DNA from: Chloroflexota bacterium | Lineage (GTDB): Bacteria; Chloroflexota; Anaerolineae; Anaerolineales; Villigracilaceae | Assembly (NCBI GenBank): GCA_021787595.1 | Contig: JAJYLQ010000002.1 | Location: forward strand, 62,001-126,000 | DNA: 64,000 nucleotides | Reading direction: 5' to 3' | Shown: in pieces, positions 32,802 through 41,512 of the stretch | Layout: each line of letters starts with the position of its first letter | Numbering within the stretch: the first letter of the stretch is position 1 | The notes under the pieces: generated by a model | Databases searched by the model: none | Told to the model about the DNA's origin: nothing | Seen by the model: only the letters and a program-made list of their open reading frames with translations | Made by a program: the position numbers and the translations under genes

Positions 32802-33695
32802 ATGTCTGTCACTAGTATTTTCTTTCAAACCTTAATTGGTGGAATAGGTATCGGCAGTCTTTATGCCTTGGTCGCGTTGGGCTATTCAATGACCTTCCGC
32901 TCGATGGGCTTGGTCAACTTTGCACAGGGCAGTATCTACATGGTTGGCACTTATTTTGGGATCATCTGGTATCAGGGTATGGTGATGAACTTACATGTGC
33001 CTTATGCAGTAGCGTTCCTGATCGGATTACTGTGCAACGCATTGCTGGGCATAGTCTTGGAACGAATCTTCCGTCCTTTGGCAAAACTCGACCTGATGTT
33101 GATGCTTCTGGCTACAATCGGCCTGGGCTTTATTCTGGATAACCTTTTCACGATCATATTTGGTGCGACAGGGTTTGCCGTTGATTCGCCACTCCCTAAT
33201 ACTCCGTGGAATATCTTCGGCGTTCGCGTTCTTCCCCAAATGGCGCTGTTGATTGGAGTCTCCTTCGCACTTATGATTGGAAACCAGCTGTTTCTATCAA
33301 AGACAAAGTGGGGCAGGGCGATGCGTGCTTCCGCCATGGATTTTGAGATCGCGCGAGCCATGGGAATCCCCACCAACCGCATGAATGCATTAGCACTTTC
33401 CATTGGTTGCATGATGTCGGCGGCGGCGGGAATTTTAGCTGCGCCCATAGTATATGTCTCCCCTTCCATGGGTGTGGCAGTTGGCCTTAAGGGATTCGCC
33501 GCGGCCATTTTGGGAGGACTCGGTAGCGTCCCCGGAGCTATCGCTGGAGGATTGGTGTACGGCGTGCTCGAAGCACTTTCAGCAGGTTATATTTCATCAA
33601 CATGGACGCAAGCGATCGCGTATATTGTTATGGTGGTTGTGCTGATGGTTAAGCCTTCGGGCATTGTAGGTGAGATCACGGTAGAAAAAGTGTAG
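32802..33695 (+). CDS. livH: Branched-chain-type ABC transporter permease LivH
   Basis: The 297-residue membrane protein has about eight helices and the family motifs GIGIGSLYALVALGYSMTFRSMGLVNFAQGSIYMVGTY and the coupling region AMDFEIARAMGIPTNRMNALALSIGCMMSAAAGILAAP, followed by AAILGGLGSVPGAIAGGLVYGVLE. AAAGGAAAG precedes ATG. One of two permeases of the importer. Confidence 0.93.
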   Translation: MSVTSIFFQTLIGGIGIGSLYALVALGYSMTFRSMGLVNFAQGSIYMVGTYFGIIWYQGMVMNLHVPYAVAFLIGLLCNALLGIVLERIFRPLAKLDLMLMLLATIGLGFILDNLFTIIFGATGFAVDSPLPNTPWNIFGVRVLPQMALLIGVSFALMIGNQLFLSKTKWGRAMRASAMDFEIARAMGIPTNRMNALALSIGCMMSAAAGILAAPIVYVSPSMGVAVGLKGFAAAILGGLGSVPGAIAGGLVYGVLEALSAGYISSTWTQAIAYIVMVVVLMVKPSGIVGEITVEKV

Positions 33696-33730
33696 GAAAT
33701 GCTATTGAGCTATGAGTGGCTGGAGGGCCG

Positions 33731-34726
33731 ATGAAGAAAATAACGCGCATTCTAAGGTGGATACTCATCCTCGCAGTTGCATGTCTCATGCTGGTGTTGC
33801 CTTGGATCGCACAGAATCGTTACCAAGTGCACATTGTGAACAATATCGGCATCTGGCTCTTGTTGAGCTTGGGGCTTAACATAGCGATGGGTTATGCCGG
33901 ACAGTACAATCTTGCATTGGGAGCCCTTTGGGGCGTTGGAGCATACACAGCGGCATTATTGCAGACAAGATTGGGAGTTCCGTTTTGGATTAACCTGCCA
34001 TTGTCAATCATCGCCGCGGTAATAATAGCTGCGTTCGTTGGTCTACCATCATTTAAGGTGCGGTCTCATTATCTGGCACTTGTGACCATCGCTCTTGGCG
34101 AAGCAATGAACCTCGTCCTCGTTAACGAAACTCCGATCACCGGTGGTGCGGATGGCATTGGTCACATTCAAATGCCAAATTTATTCGGTTTTCCAATTAA
34201 CAACGATGAGCGTTACTACTACATCATACTCATTATGGTGATTCTTGGTTATGTAGTGGGCCGGCAAATTGTGGGCCATCGAATCGGTCGTGCCTTTCGC
34301 GCCCTCCGTGACGATTTTCAGGCTGCCCGAGCCATGGGCGTGAATACAGGCTTTTACCAGATCCTGGCGTTTGCGATCAGTGGAGCATACGCTGGAGCGG
34401 CTGGTGCGTTATATGCGCAATTAAATACCTACATCAGCCCCGACATTTTCACATTCAACTCCGCTTTGATTGTATTGACCATGATCTTGGTGGGAGGCAT
34501 GGGCAGTCTTCCAGGTTCTGTGGTCGGCACTGTTTTGTTGCTGGTTTTGAATGAATACTTGCAAGTTTTTCAAAGGTGGCAGTTGGTTGGTTATGGCATT
34601 GCCATTATTGTCGTTGTTCTATTCCTGCCGGGAGGCGTGGTTGAACTCGCACGCAAATTCGAGAGCTTTCGACAGCGCTGGTTGGCTGGACTGACAAAGG
34701 GAAAATCAGATGCGGAGGCAGGATAA
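33731..34726 (+). CDS. livM: Branched-chain-type ABC transporter permease LivM
   Basis: The 331-residue permease starts at ATG 33731 with GGAGG (33722-33726) just upstream; a GTG at 33716 is in frame but lies before that site. It shows LGLNIAMGYAGQYNLALGALWGVGAYTAALL and the coupling helix GRAFRALRDDFQAARAMGVNTGFYQILAFAISGAYAGAAGALYA. It ends 4 bases before the next gene. Confidence 0.93.
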   Translation: MKKITRILRWILILAVACLMLVLPWIAQNRYQVHIVNNIGIWLLLSLGLNIAMGYAGQYNLALGALWGVGAYTAALLQTRLGVPFWINLPLSIIAAVIIAAFVGLPSFKVRSHYLALVTIALGEAMNLVLVNETPITGGADGIGHIQMPNLFGFPINNDERYYYIILIMVILGYVVGRQIVGHRIGRAFRALRDDFQAARAMGVNTGFYQILAFAISGAYAGAAGALYAQLNTYISPDIFTFNSALIVLTMILVGGMGSLPGSVVGTVLLLVLNEYLQVFQRWQLVGYGIAIIVVVLFLPGGVVELARKFESFRQRWLAGLTKGKSDAEAG

Positions 34727-34730
34727 ATAA

Positions 34731-35495
34731 ATGTTCCTTGAAATTGATCATCTGACAATGCAATTTGGCGGTCTAATTGCCGTGAATGATGTCTCCATCA
34801 ACATTGAGAAGGGTGAGATTCATGGTTTGATTGGCCCCAATGGCTCAGGCAAAACAACGATTTTTAATGTGCTTTCCGGCTACTACAAACCAAGCGGAGG
34901 AAAGATTATTTTCGAGGGCAGGCAGATTTCTGGTTTGTCTGCGCATCAGATCACGGCAGCCGGCTTTGCCCGCACATTCCAAAATATGCGCTTGTTCAAA
35001 AGCATGACTGTTATGGAAAATTTACTTGTTGCAATGGGTTACCGTGCTAAGGTTGGCTTGTGGCAGGAGATCTTCAACCCAGTAGCGGTCCATCGGGAAG
35101 AGCAGAGATTCACTGAGAAGGCATTAGAACTGCTGGATTTGTTGGAAGTTGCAGAATTTGCAAATGAACTGGCGATCAGTTTGCCCTATGGTCATCAGCG
35201 CCGCGTCGAAATAGCCCGCGCAATGGCCACTGACCCAAAAGTCATCCTGCTGGATGAGCCCGCGGCAGGACTTAATGAAATTGAAACTGAAGAACTGCGG
35301 AAAATACTCACCAATATCCATGAGCGCGGAATCACCATTTTGCTGGTCGAGCACGATATAAAGCTTGTCATGGAGGCTTGTGAAATAATCACTGTTTTGG
35401 ACTATGGCAAGAAGATCGCTGAAGGAACTGCTGTTGCCATTCGAAAGGATCCAGTGGTGATAGAAGCATATCTCGGTAAGGAGGGCAACCAATGA
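34731..35495 (+). CDS. livG: Branched-chain-type ABC transporter ATPase LivG
   Basis: The 254-residue ATPase has Walker A GPNGSGKTT (about 36-44), the LivG Q-loop region ARTFQNMRLFKSMTVMENLLVA, and Walker B VILLDEPAAGLNEIE. The signature is LPYGHQRRVEIARAM, with YGHQRR replacing the usual GxQ form, as is normal for LivG. Its stop overlaps the LivF start (ATGA). Confidence 0.93.
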   Translation: MFLEIDHLTMQFGGLIAVNDVSINIEKGEIHGLIGPNGSGKTTIFNVLSGYYKPSGGKIIFEGRQISGLSAHQITAAGFARTFQNMRLFKSMTVMENLLVAMGYRAKVGLWQEIFNPVAVHREEQRFTEKALELLDLLEVAEFANELAISLPYGHQRRVEIARAMATDPKVILLDEPAAGLNEIETEELRKILTNIHERGITILLVEHDIKLVMEACEIITVLDYGKKIAEGTAVAIRKDPVVIEAYLGKEGNQ

Positions 35496-36199
35496 TCGTC
35501 GTTGAAGATCTTCATGTCTATTACGGCAACATCCATGCAATAAAAGGCATTTCCTTCGAAGTACAGACCGGTGAGATTACAGCGCTGATTGGCGCCAATG
35601 GTGCGGGTAAGTCCACCACCATCAAATGCATTTGCGGTTTGCTTAGCCCCCGCGAAGGGAAAATCCTGCTCGATGGCTCTCCCATTCAAAGGATGAGCGC
35701 GGACCAAGTAGTCCGTTGGGGAGTTGGACTTGTCCCGGAGGGACGGCGCGTTTTTCCTGTATTGACAGTGGATGAGAACCTGGAAGTCGGCGCGTATGGC
35801 AGATCCGACAAACGCGGCATTGCGCAGGACAGGGAAAAAATCTACGAAATGTTTCCGCGCATCAAAGATCGTCGGAAACAATATGCCGGTTCCTTAAGTG
35901 GCGGGGAACAGCAAATGCTGGCCATTGCGCGTGCATTGATGTCAAAACCGCAGATGCTCTTAATGGATGAACCCTCTCTAGGCCTTGCGCCGCTACTCGT
36001 GAATCAGGTGTTTGAGATTATTACCCAGTTGAATAAGGATGGAATGACGATCTTGTTGTCTGAGCAAAATGCCCGCAGTGCGTTGGAAATCGCGCATCAC
36101 GGAATCGTGATGGAAACAGGAAAGGTCAGGTTTGCCGACACCGCAAAAGCCCTAAAGGAAAACCCGGTCGTACAACAGGCTTATCTCGGCGTAGGTTAA
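35492..36199 (+). CDS. livF: Branched-chain-type ABC transporter ATPase LivF
   Basis: The 235-residue ATPase has Walker A GANGAGKST, GLVPEGRRVFPVLTVDENLEVGAY (family hallmark), signature LSGGEQQMLAIARALM and Walker B LLMDEPSLGLAPLLV. It completes a full LivKHMGF importer in standard order. Confidence 0.94.
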   Translation: MIVVEDLHVYYGNIHAIKGISFEVQTGEITALIGANGAGKSTTIKCICGLLSPREGKILLDGSPIQRMSADQVVRWGVGLVPEGRRVFPVLTVDENLEVGAYGRSDKRGIAQDREKIYEMFPRIKDRRKQYAGSLSGGEQQMLAIARALMSKPQMLLMDEPSLGLAPLLVNQVFEIITQLNKDGMTILLSEQNARSALEIAHHGIVMETGKVRFADTAKALKENPVVQQAYLGVG

Positions 36200-36214
36200 T
36201 AACTCACCTTACGC

Positions 36215-36265
36215 GGTACCGCGAGATTCATCTCGCAAAACGAGCGACATGAATGTCGCGGTACT
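36215..36265. repeat. Double-hairpin palindromic repeat
   Basis: Two perfect hairpins, GCGAGATTCATCTCGC and GCGACATGAATGTCGC, are joined by AAAACGA. Together with outer GGTACC/GGTACT arms they also form one longer imperfect inverted repeat of 22 bp arms. It lies between livF and the cupin gene and has the form of REP-like dispersed elements; it may also act as an mRNA stabiliser. Confidence 0.75.
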
Positions 36266-36314
36266 AGCTAAACTGCGTAACATCAGTTAATAATAACTAT
36301 TTTATGGAGGAACC

Positions 36315-36692
36315 ATGGGTCAAATTAAAGTTCTATTTCCATTCAAGGATGGGGAAGAAATCTGGTTGGGGTTGGATACGCCAGGCTTTCGCCGCAAAGT
36401 CTTCCGCACCGTTGACAAGGAACTGGTGAATTCCCAGCACATCGTAGCAGGGCTGACGATCTTCGAACCGGGCGAGGCCTCGACGCGTCACAACCATCCA
36501 GAATCGGAGGAAGTTGATATCATCATTCACGGCAGCGGCATTCTGAAGGAAGGGGATGAGGAGGTGGCTTTCGAGGAGGGGGCCTGGATGTTTATACCGA
36601 CTGGCGTCTTTCATCAGCATGTGAATACGGGTAAAGAACCGTTGTGGCTGATTTGGATGTATTCCCCACAAGGTGAGTTACCTGAGAAGTAA
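36315..36692 (+). CDS. Cupin-domain protein
   Basis: The 125-residue single-cupin protein has motif 1 GEASTRHNHPESEEVDIIIHGSG (metal ligands HxH, E, and later H) and motif 2 PTGVFHQHVNTGKEPLWLIWMYSP. GGAGG precedes ATG. Stand-alone cupins of this type act as isomerases, lyases or ligand sensors. Position after a Liv importer and before a dehydrogenase suggests a step in the same catabolism. Confidence 0.85.
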   Translation: MGQIKVLFPFKDGEEIWLGLDTPGFRRKVFRTVDKELVNSQHIVAGLTIFEPGEASTRHNHPESEEVDIIIHGSGILKEGDEEVAFEEGAWMFIPTGVFHQHVNTGKEPLWLIWMYSPQGELPEK

Positions 36693-36723
36693 AAGCCCAT
36701 TGTGCGTTGGCGGATCACGTAAT

Positions 36724-37722
36724 ATGAAGGCAGCTTTACTCCTCGCTCCAAAAGAAATCCAAATACACGAGGTCCCTGAACCCGAATTGGGCCAGATGGA
36801 TGTCTCGATCAAACCGATTCGGGCGGGGATCTGCGGATCCGATGTCTCGCTGTATTTGGGCCGCCGAACTGCGTCAGCGTACCCACTATTGCTTGGTCAC
36901 GAGGTGGTTGGGCATGTGACAGCCATTGGCAAGGGAGTAACAAAACTTGCTGTGGGGCAGCGCGTGATCGTCGAGCCCAACTATCCCTGCGGCACGTGCC
37001 AGTTCTGCCGCGCGGGCCGCGGCAATATTTGCCCCAACAAGAAGAGCCTTGGAGTTTCCATCTCCGGCTGCTTTGCGGAGAGTTTTGCCGCGCCTGCGGA
37101 ATTTGTGTGGCCGGTGCCGGATACGGTCACAGATGAGGATGCGGTTGCGATAGAACCGCTGGCGGTATCACTCCACGCGCTCTGGCAGTCAGGCTCACAA
37201 CTGGGAGACACGGTCGCTGTAATTGGCTGCGGCTCCACCGGATTGCTATTGATCCAGGCGGCCGTTGCACAAGGCATGCGCGTCTTTGCTCACGACAAGC
37301 TCGAGAGCAAGGTCGAGATGGCGCGCAAGCTGGGCGCTCAGGTTCAGTCCAATGCAGATGTGGCGCAGTTATGGCGCGATGAAGCTGTTGCCACCGTCTT
37401 CGAATGTGCAGGAGCGTCGGTCACGGTTGAGCTGGCTCTGAGTGCCGTACCGCGCGGAGCACAAGTCATCCTGCTCGGCCTCTCTTCCTCTCAAGCGAAC
37501 TTCCAACCTCTGCGTTTTGTTCGCGAAGGCTTACGACTCAGCGGCTCGATCATCTATGATCATCCAAATGATTTTGCCCGCGCCATTAAGTTGGTAGAGC
37601 AGAAAGTATTGTCTCCAAGCAAAATTATCTCACATAGATTCGCGTTCAACGATATCGGCCAAGCCTTGCAGCTTGCCAGTACAGGTCAAGCGGGAAAAGT
37701 TTTGCTGAACATGGATTCCTGA
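36724..37722 (+). CDS. Zinc-dependent alcohol dehydrogenase (MDR family)
   Basis: The 332-residue protein starts at ATG 36724 (MKAALLLAPKEIQIHEVPEPE). Catalytic zinc ligands are in GICGSD and LLGHEVVG; structural zinc cysteines are PCGTCQFCRAGRGNICPN. The nucleotide-binding motif is VAVIGCGSTGLLLIQ. It resembles sorbitol/threonine-dehydrogenase-like MDR enzymes that oxidise polyols or hydroxy acids. It is the last rightward gene; the next genes are convergent. Confidence 0.9.
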   Translation: MKAALLLAPKEIQIHEVPEPELGQMDVSIKPIRAGICGSDVSLYLGRRTASAYPLLLGHEVVGHVTAIGKGVTKLAVGQRVIVEPNYPCGTCQFCRAGRGNICPNKKSLGVSISGCFAESFAAPAEFVWPVPDTVTDEDAVAIEPLAVSLHALWQSGSQLGDTVAVIGCGSTGLLLIQAAVAQGMRVFAHDKLESKVEMARKLGAQVQSNADVAQLWRDEAVATVFECAGASVTVELALSAVPRGAQVILLGLSSSQANFQPLRFVREGLRLSGSIIYDHPNDFARAIKLVEQKVLSPSKIISHRFAFNDIGQALQLASTGQAGKVLLNMDS

Positions 37723-37784
37723 ACAATCGGGCTTCTACCGAACCATACCGATTGCTATTGGCACTCATGAAGAATCGAATGCGT

Positions 37785-38264
37785 TTACGGAGATGCTTTG
37801 GAAGAATGCTCCGGTTGCCCTTTATTGTCCAAGTGCCAAAGTAACGCTTGCAAGCCCGCAAAATAACTCCAGCGACCAAAGCCGGCGCATACACCAAGGC
37901 ATACCGGAGCAATAACCGATTTGTGGCGAAATTCATCCCGCGCGTGCACGTTGGATAGATGCACCTCAACCACCGGCAGCTTTACCGCAGAAATCGCATC
38001 CCGCAATGCATAACTATAGTGGGTATACGCGCCAGCATTAAAGACAATTCCCGACGCCCAATTGAATGCATCATGAATGGCATCCACAAGTGCGCCTTCG
38101 GAATTCGATTGAAAATCGCGCAACTCAACTCCCCGTTCCCTGGCATAAGTCCTCAGTTCACTGACGATTGCGGCCAAGGAGTCACTGCCATAAATTGATG
38201 GCTCTCGAATGCCCAACATATTCAAATTGGGTCCATTGAGCAACAGAATGCGGTACCCACCCAT
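37785..38264 (-). CDS. Type II 3-dehydroquinate dehydratase homologue
   Basis: The 159-residue protein has the family motifs LLNGPNLNMLGIREPSIYG (catalytic Arg and Tyr), FQSNSEGALVDAIHDA, FNAGAYTHYSYALRDAI and EVHLSNVHARDEFRHKS, so the active site seems complete. In the shikimate pathway AroQ converts dehydroquinate to dehydroshikimate; here it lies with catabolic genes, so a quinate-type or related dehydration is more likely. It is the last gene of the leftward group. Confidence 0.85.
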   Translation of the reverse strand: MGGYRILLLNGPNLNMLGIREPSIYGSDSLAAIVSELRTYARERGVELRDFQSNSEGALVDAIHDAFNWASGIVFNAGAYTHYSYALRDAISAVKLPVVEVHLSNVHARDEFRHKSVIAPVCLGVCAGFGRWSYFAGLQALLWHLDNKGQPEHSSKASP

Positions 38265-38285
38265 TTGAGATCCTTTCCTTGCGCT

Positions 38286-39695
38286 CTAGAATGACTCCGT
38301 GTTGTAGAACTCACCAAACAGTTCTGCTTCTGATGGCCGATCCTCAGGGATGGGTTTGCTGACCCAAGTTACATTCATGTAGTGCTTAAGGTGAATGTTC
38401 TCAGAAGTGCTGTTGCCGCCCCACGTTCCACAACCTAAACTGGAAGTCATTGGCATGCCGTTGTTGAACGCGCCAGCATTTGCTTTGGACTGCGGCTGGC
38501 GCACCATGATCCGGCTGACGGGAGCCATCAATGCTAATTGGTTAATATGTTCATCATTAAAGGAATAGATGCCACAGGAATGGCCCTTGCCTCCAACTTC
38601 ATAGATTTGTTCGACCATTTTCAATGCGTTTTCAAATCCGCTATATTTGAAGATGGATAACACCACGCACAACTTTTCACTGGAGAATGGATGGTCCTTG
38701 CCGATATGATCCTCTTTGACGATGATGAATTTGCGATCATCCGGAATTGTAAAACCAGCCTTGTTCGCAATGCGTTGCGCGGAAATTGCCACTGTATCGG
38801 GCATGCGATGGCCTTCGTTATCCCAAAGAACAGCCTGCAATTGTTTCTTTTCCGCGTCGGATGTTAGATAACCGCCCTCTTTGATCAGTTGTTCGAGGAG
38901 CCGATCATAGATGCCCGCCTCCACAACCAAATTGCCGTCTGCCGAGCACCCTGAGCCAAAGTCGGATGTCTTGCTGATCCGGCTATTACGAGCTGCTTCT
39001 TCGATGTCCGTAGTCTCGTCGAAAACCATGGTCGAATTGCCGGCGCCTACACCCAGTGATGGTGTACCTGAACTGTAGGCAGCTCTGACCATTTGCTGGC
39101 CCCCGGTCGCTTGTACCAAATCACAGATCGCCATGAGTTCCTGAGATAGTGGGATGCTGGGTTTCTCTACACACTGGAAGAGGTCCTCAGGCGCTCCTTC
39201 GTGTTTAAGAACTTCTCGCATGACACGAACCATCTCGAATGTAGTTTTTTTGCTCCGCGGATGCGGCGCGAAGATGACAGTATCTCGGCATTTCATGGCA
39301 AAGATGCCCACTCCAGGCGGCGTAAGTTCAGGATTCGTCGTAGGAACAATCGAAGCAATCACTCCAACTGGCTTTCCATATTTTACGATTCCCTTTTCCG
39401 GGATTTCCTCGATAATCCCTACACTCTTCTCCCGTAATACATCTCGTAGAATCCCCATGATTTTGAACCGTTTGCTCACACGTCCAACGGGATCGCCCAG
39501 ACCACTTTCTTCGACGCCCATCACGGCAATGCGAGCAAAGGTTTTCTCGTTGTAGGTTGCCCAGCCAAGTGCTTGACATAGCCGATCAACTCGGGCTTGA
39601 TCATAACATTCCACTTGTTTCTGAGCGACACGCGCTCTTTGTAACAGTTCAGCCGCATAGGCTTTTTCTTCAGGAGTAATAGATCTATCAGCCAT
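38286..39695 (-). CDS. CoA-acylating aldehyde dehydrogenase
   Basis: The 469-residue enzyme belongs to the acylating ALDH group (EutE, AdhE N-domain, SauS-like). It shows KPVGVIASIVPTTNPELTP, the ATGGQQMVRAAYSSGTPSLGVGAGN block, and a candidate catalytic Cys at about residue 250 in GSGCSADGNLV. Such enzymes convert an aldehyde plus CoA to acyl-CoA with NAD(P). SauS acts on sulfoacetaldehyde; substrate identity here is not determined. It follows the citrate-synthase-like gene on the same strand. Confidence 0.85.
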   Translation of the reverse strand: MADRSITPEEKAYAAELLQRARVAQKQVECYDQARVDRLCQALGWATYNEKTFARIAVMGVEESGLGDPVGRVSKRFKIMGILRDVLREKSVGIIEEIPEKGIVKYGKPVGVIASIVPTTNPELTPPGVGIFAMKCRDTVIFAPHPRSKKTTFEMVRVMREVLKHEGAPEDLFQCVEKPSIPLSQELMAICDLVQATGGQQMVRAAYSSGTPSLGVGAGNSTMVFDETTDIEEAARNSRISKTSDFGSGCSADGNLVVEAGIYDRLLEQLIKEGGYLTSDAEKKQLQAVLWDNEGHRMPDTVAISAQRIANKAGFTIPDDRKFIIVKEDHIGKDHPFSSEKLCVVLSIFKYSGFENALKMVEQIYEVGGKGHSCGIYSFNDEHINQLALMAPVSRIMVRQPQSKANAGAFNNGMPMTSSLGCGTWGGNSTSENIHLKHYMNVTWVSKPIPEDRPSEAELFGEFYNTESF

Positions 39696-39714
39696 TTTTA
39701 TCTCCGATTCAATG

Positions 39715-40518
39715 TTAGGGATTTATTTTTTCTGTTGATAGAAAATTTCTTAATGGGGGCCCATCATAGCCGTGATTTACCGGGTCTATCCGACGCATGG
39801 GCGGCATTTGAGTAATCTCTTCGTTGGCGTGCGCTAAAATCCCCGTGATGCGGGCTACCATGAACAAGGCATTCGAAAGACTGGGGGGAAAATTGATTTC
39901 ACATAGGATCGCGGCAGTGGCCCCATCAATGTTGATAGGCAAGTCCTTGCCTGTGCTCCGCTTCAAAGCCCGGACGATGGCGCGCGCGGCCTCGAGATGA
40001 ATTCCGGGTACTTCGGCCTCTCTAGCGAGTTCAAACAATCGTTCGAGGCGGGGATCAGTTTTTTTGTGCTGCCGATGTCCGAAGCCTGCAATGCGACGAT
40101 TCGCTTGGCGCCATTCGGCCACCATCGCATCTGCAGCCTGATCTAATTTGTCTGTCTCGCCATTGCTCGATGTAAATACTCTTTCTATGGATTCCATGGA
40201 ATCTTCCACCGCTGCTCCATGGAATTTGTTGAGCGTGAGTAATCCGGCAGCCGCAGCGGCACCCAGAGGCGCTCCTCCTGAGGCAGCGGTGCGCGCTGCA
40301 AGCACCGATGGGGCACCTGGGCCGTGATCAATACTAGCAACCATTAATGCATCAATTAACTTTGCAATTTTTGGTTCGGGAAGTTCACCTGCGAACAGCA
40401 GATACAACACAGACGGGAAAGGCACTATCCCGATCATTTGAATTAGGTCATACCCGCGGATAATGATGCCGTCTTCACTGGTATATGATAATTTTGTATT
40501 CCAACGCGAATCTTCCAT
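39715..40518 (-). CDS. Short citrate-synthase-like protein (citryl-CoA-lyase type)
   Basis: The 267-residue protein is much shorter than citrate synthase (about 370-430) and fits the citryl-CoA lyase / ATP-citrate-lyase C-domain group. It retains RRIAGFGHRQHKKTDPR (active His), ASGGAPLGAAAAAGLLTLNKFHGAAV and the C-terminal HANEEITQMPPMRRIDPVNHGYDGP. It would cleave or form a hydroxyacyl-CoA by aldol chemistry. The pairing with an acylating aldehyde dehydrogenase and a ThDP enzyme is unusual. Confidence 0.78.
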   Translation of the reverse strand: MEDSRWNTKLSYTSEDGIIIRGYDLIQMIGIVPFPSVLYLLFAGELPEPKIAKLIDALMVASIDHGPGAPSVLAARTAASGGAPLGAAAAAGLLTLNKFHGAAVEDSMESIERVFTSSNGETDKLDQAADAMVAEWRQANRRIAGFGHRQHKKTDPRLERLFELAREAEVPGIHLEAARAIVRALKRSTGKDLPINIDGATAAILCEINFPPSLSNALFMVARITGILAHANEEITQMPPMRRIDPVNHGYDGPPLRNFLSTEKINP

Positions 40519-40526
40519 CGAAAATC

Positions 40527-41342
40527 CTATGGGCGCACCAACATTTCAGATACAAGGCGGGATTCCTCCTTCGTTTCTAAAGGCGGTTTCCCCATTGCAA
40601 CAGAGACCTGTTCCGTAGTATTTAGCAACAGTTCGGCATATTGCTGAATCTTTTGCTTGGAAAATCGTGTACTGGGTCCCGAAATGGTAACTGCGCCAAC
40701 TATTTTTCCTATTGCATCAAATATGGGAGCAGCCACACACGATACTCCTTCCACACGTTCTCCCTCACTCACTGCATATCCCCTTTTCCTGGTAAGTTCC
40801 AGTTCGCGCGTAAAAATCTTGGGATCTGTGGTTGTACGGGGCGTTAACTTTTCAAAATGCATTGACGCCATAATTGCATTCCGTTCGCTCGGCGTCATAA
40901 AAGCCAGCAACGCTCTTCCTGATGCGCTGGCGTAAAAAGGCATTCTTTCGCCAAGCTTCTTTACCCAGCGCAATTGCTGCGAGCTTACGATTCGCTCGAC
41001 ACAAAGCCGGGTCGTTCCATCCGGTATATCCAGGCTGACGGTCTCTTCTGTGACCTTTTGAAGTTCCTGCATAAACGAACGAGCGATGAGGCGAAGATCC
41101 ATGTTGCCCATATATACTGCACCCCATTTGAGAACTTTGGATCCCATGCGATAACGATGGCTCTCCTTATCTTGAATCAGTATCCCCAATGAGGTCATGG
41201 TGGTTAACATGCGCCCTACCGTGCTGGGATGCAGCTCCAGCTGTCGAGCGATCTCGCGCACACCTAATTCAGGCTGATTTTCCTGGAAACAATCCAATAT
41301 GGTGATCGCACGATGAAGGCTTTGGGTCTCGTTCACTGGCAT
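40527..41342 (-). CDS. IclR-family transcriptional regulator
   Basis: The 271-residue protein has an N-terminal winged helix (AITILDCFQENQPELGVREIARQLELHPSTVGRMLTTMTSLGIL) and an effector domain ending near residue 255 (VSCVAAPIFDAIGKIVGAVTISGPSTRF). IclR proteins usually repress catabolic operons and respond to a small acid. It heads the leftward operon, and matched operators lie before it and before the ThDP-liv operon, so it probably controls both arms and itself. Confidence 0.9.
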   Translation of the reverse strand: MPVNETQSLHRAITILDCFQENQPELGVREIARQLELHPSTVGRMLTTMTSLGILIQDKESHRYRMGSKVLKWGAVYMGNMDLRLIARSFMQELQKVTEETVSLDIPDGTTRLCVERIVSSQQLRWVKKLGERMPFYASASGRALLAFMTPSERNAIMASMHFEKLTPRTTTDPKIFTRELELTRKRGYAVSEGERVEGVSCVAAPIFDAIGKIVGAVTISGPSTRFSKQKIQQYAELLLNTTEQVSVAMGKPPLETKEESRLVSEMLVRP

Positions 41343-41352
41343 AGATTTCCTT

Positions 41353-41414
41353 GTCTCAATATGAGAGACGCCGTCTCATAACTGGATTATAATGGATTTG
41401 CGTTTATATATCAA
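41353..41414 (-). promoter_or_regulatory. iclR promoter and IclR-type operator
   Basis: On the minus strand TTGATA (41414-41409), a 17-base spacer and TATAAT (41391-41386) form a near-consensus promoter. The operator core GAGACG-G-CGTCTC (41377-41365) starts 8 bases after the -10, and a TGAGACA half-site (41359-41353) lies 12 bases beyond its centre, as at 29318-29346. ATTATAAT here also gives a -10 on the plus strand for the divergent EamA gene. Confidence 0.78.
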
Positions 41415-41512
41415 GGCTTTTGCTGCTCTTTCAGCGTCACGGAACAGCAATGCTCATTCCCAAGACAGCGGGAATCGAGGACACATACCGAGGAAGGCGG
41501 TTGAGAAACTTT

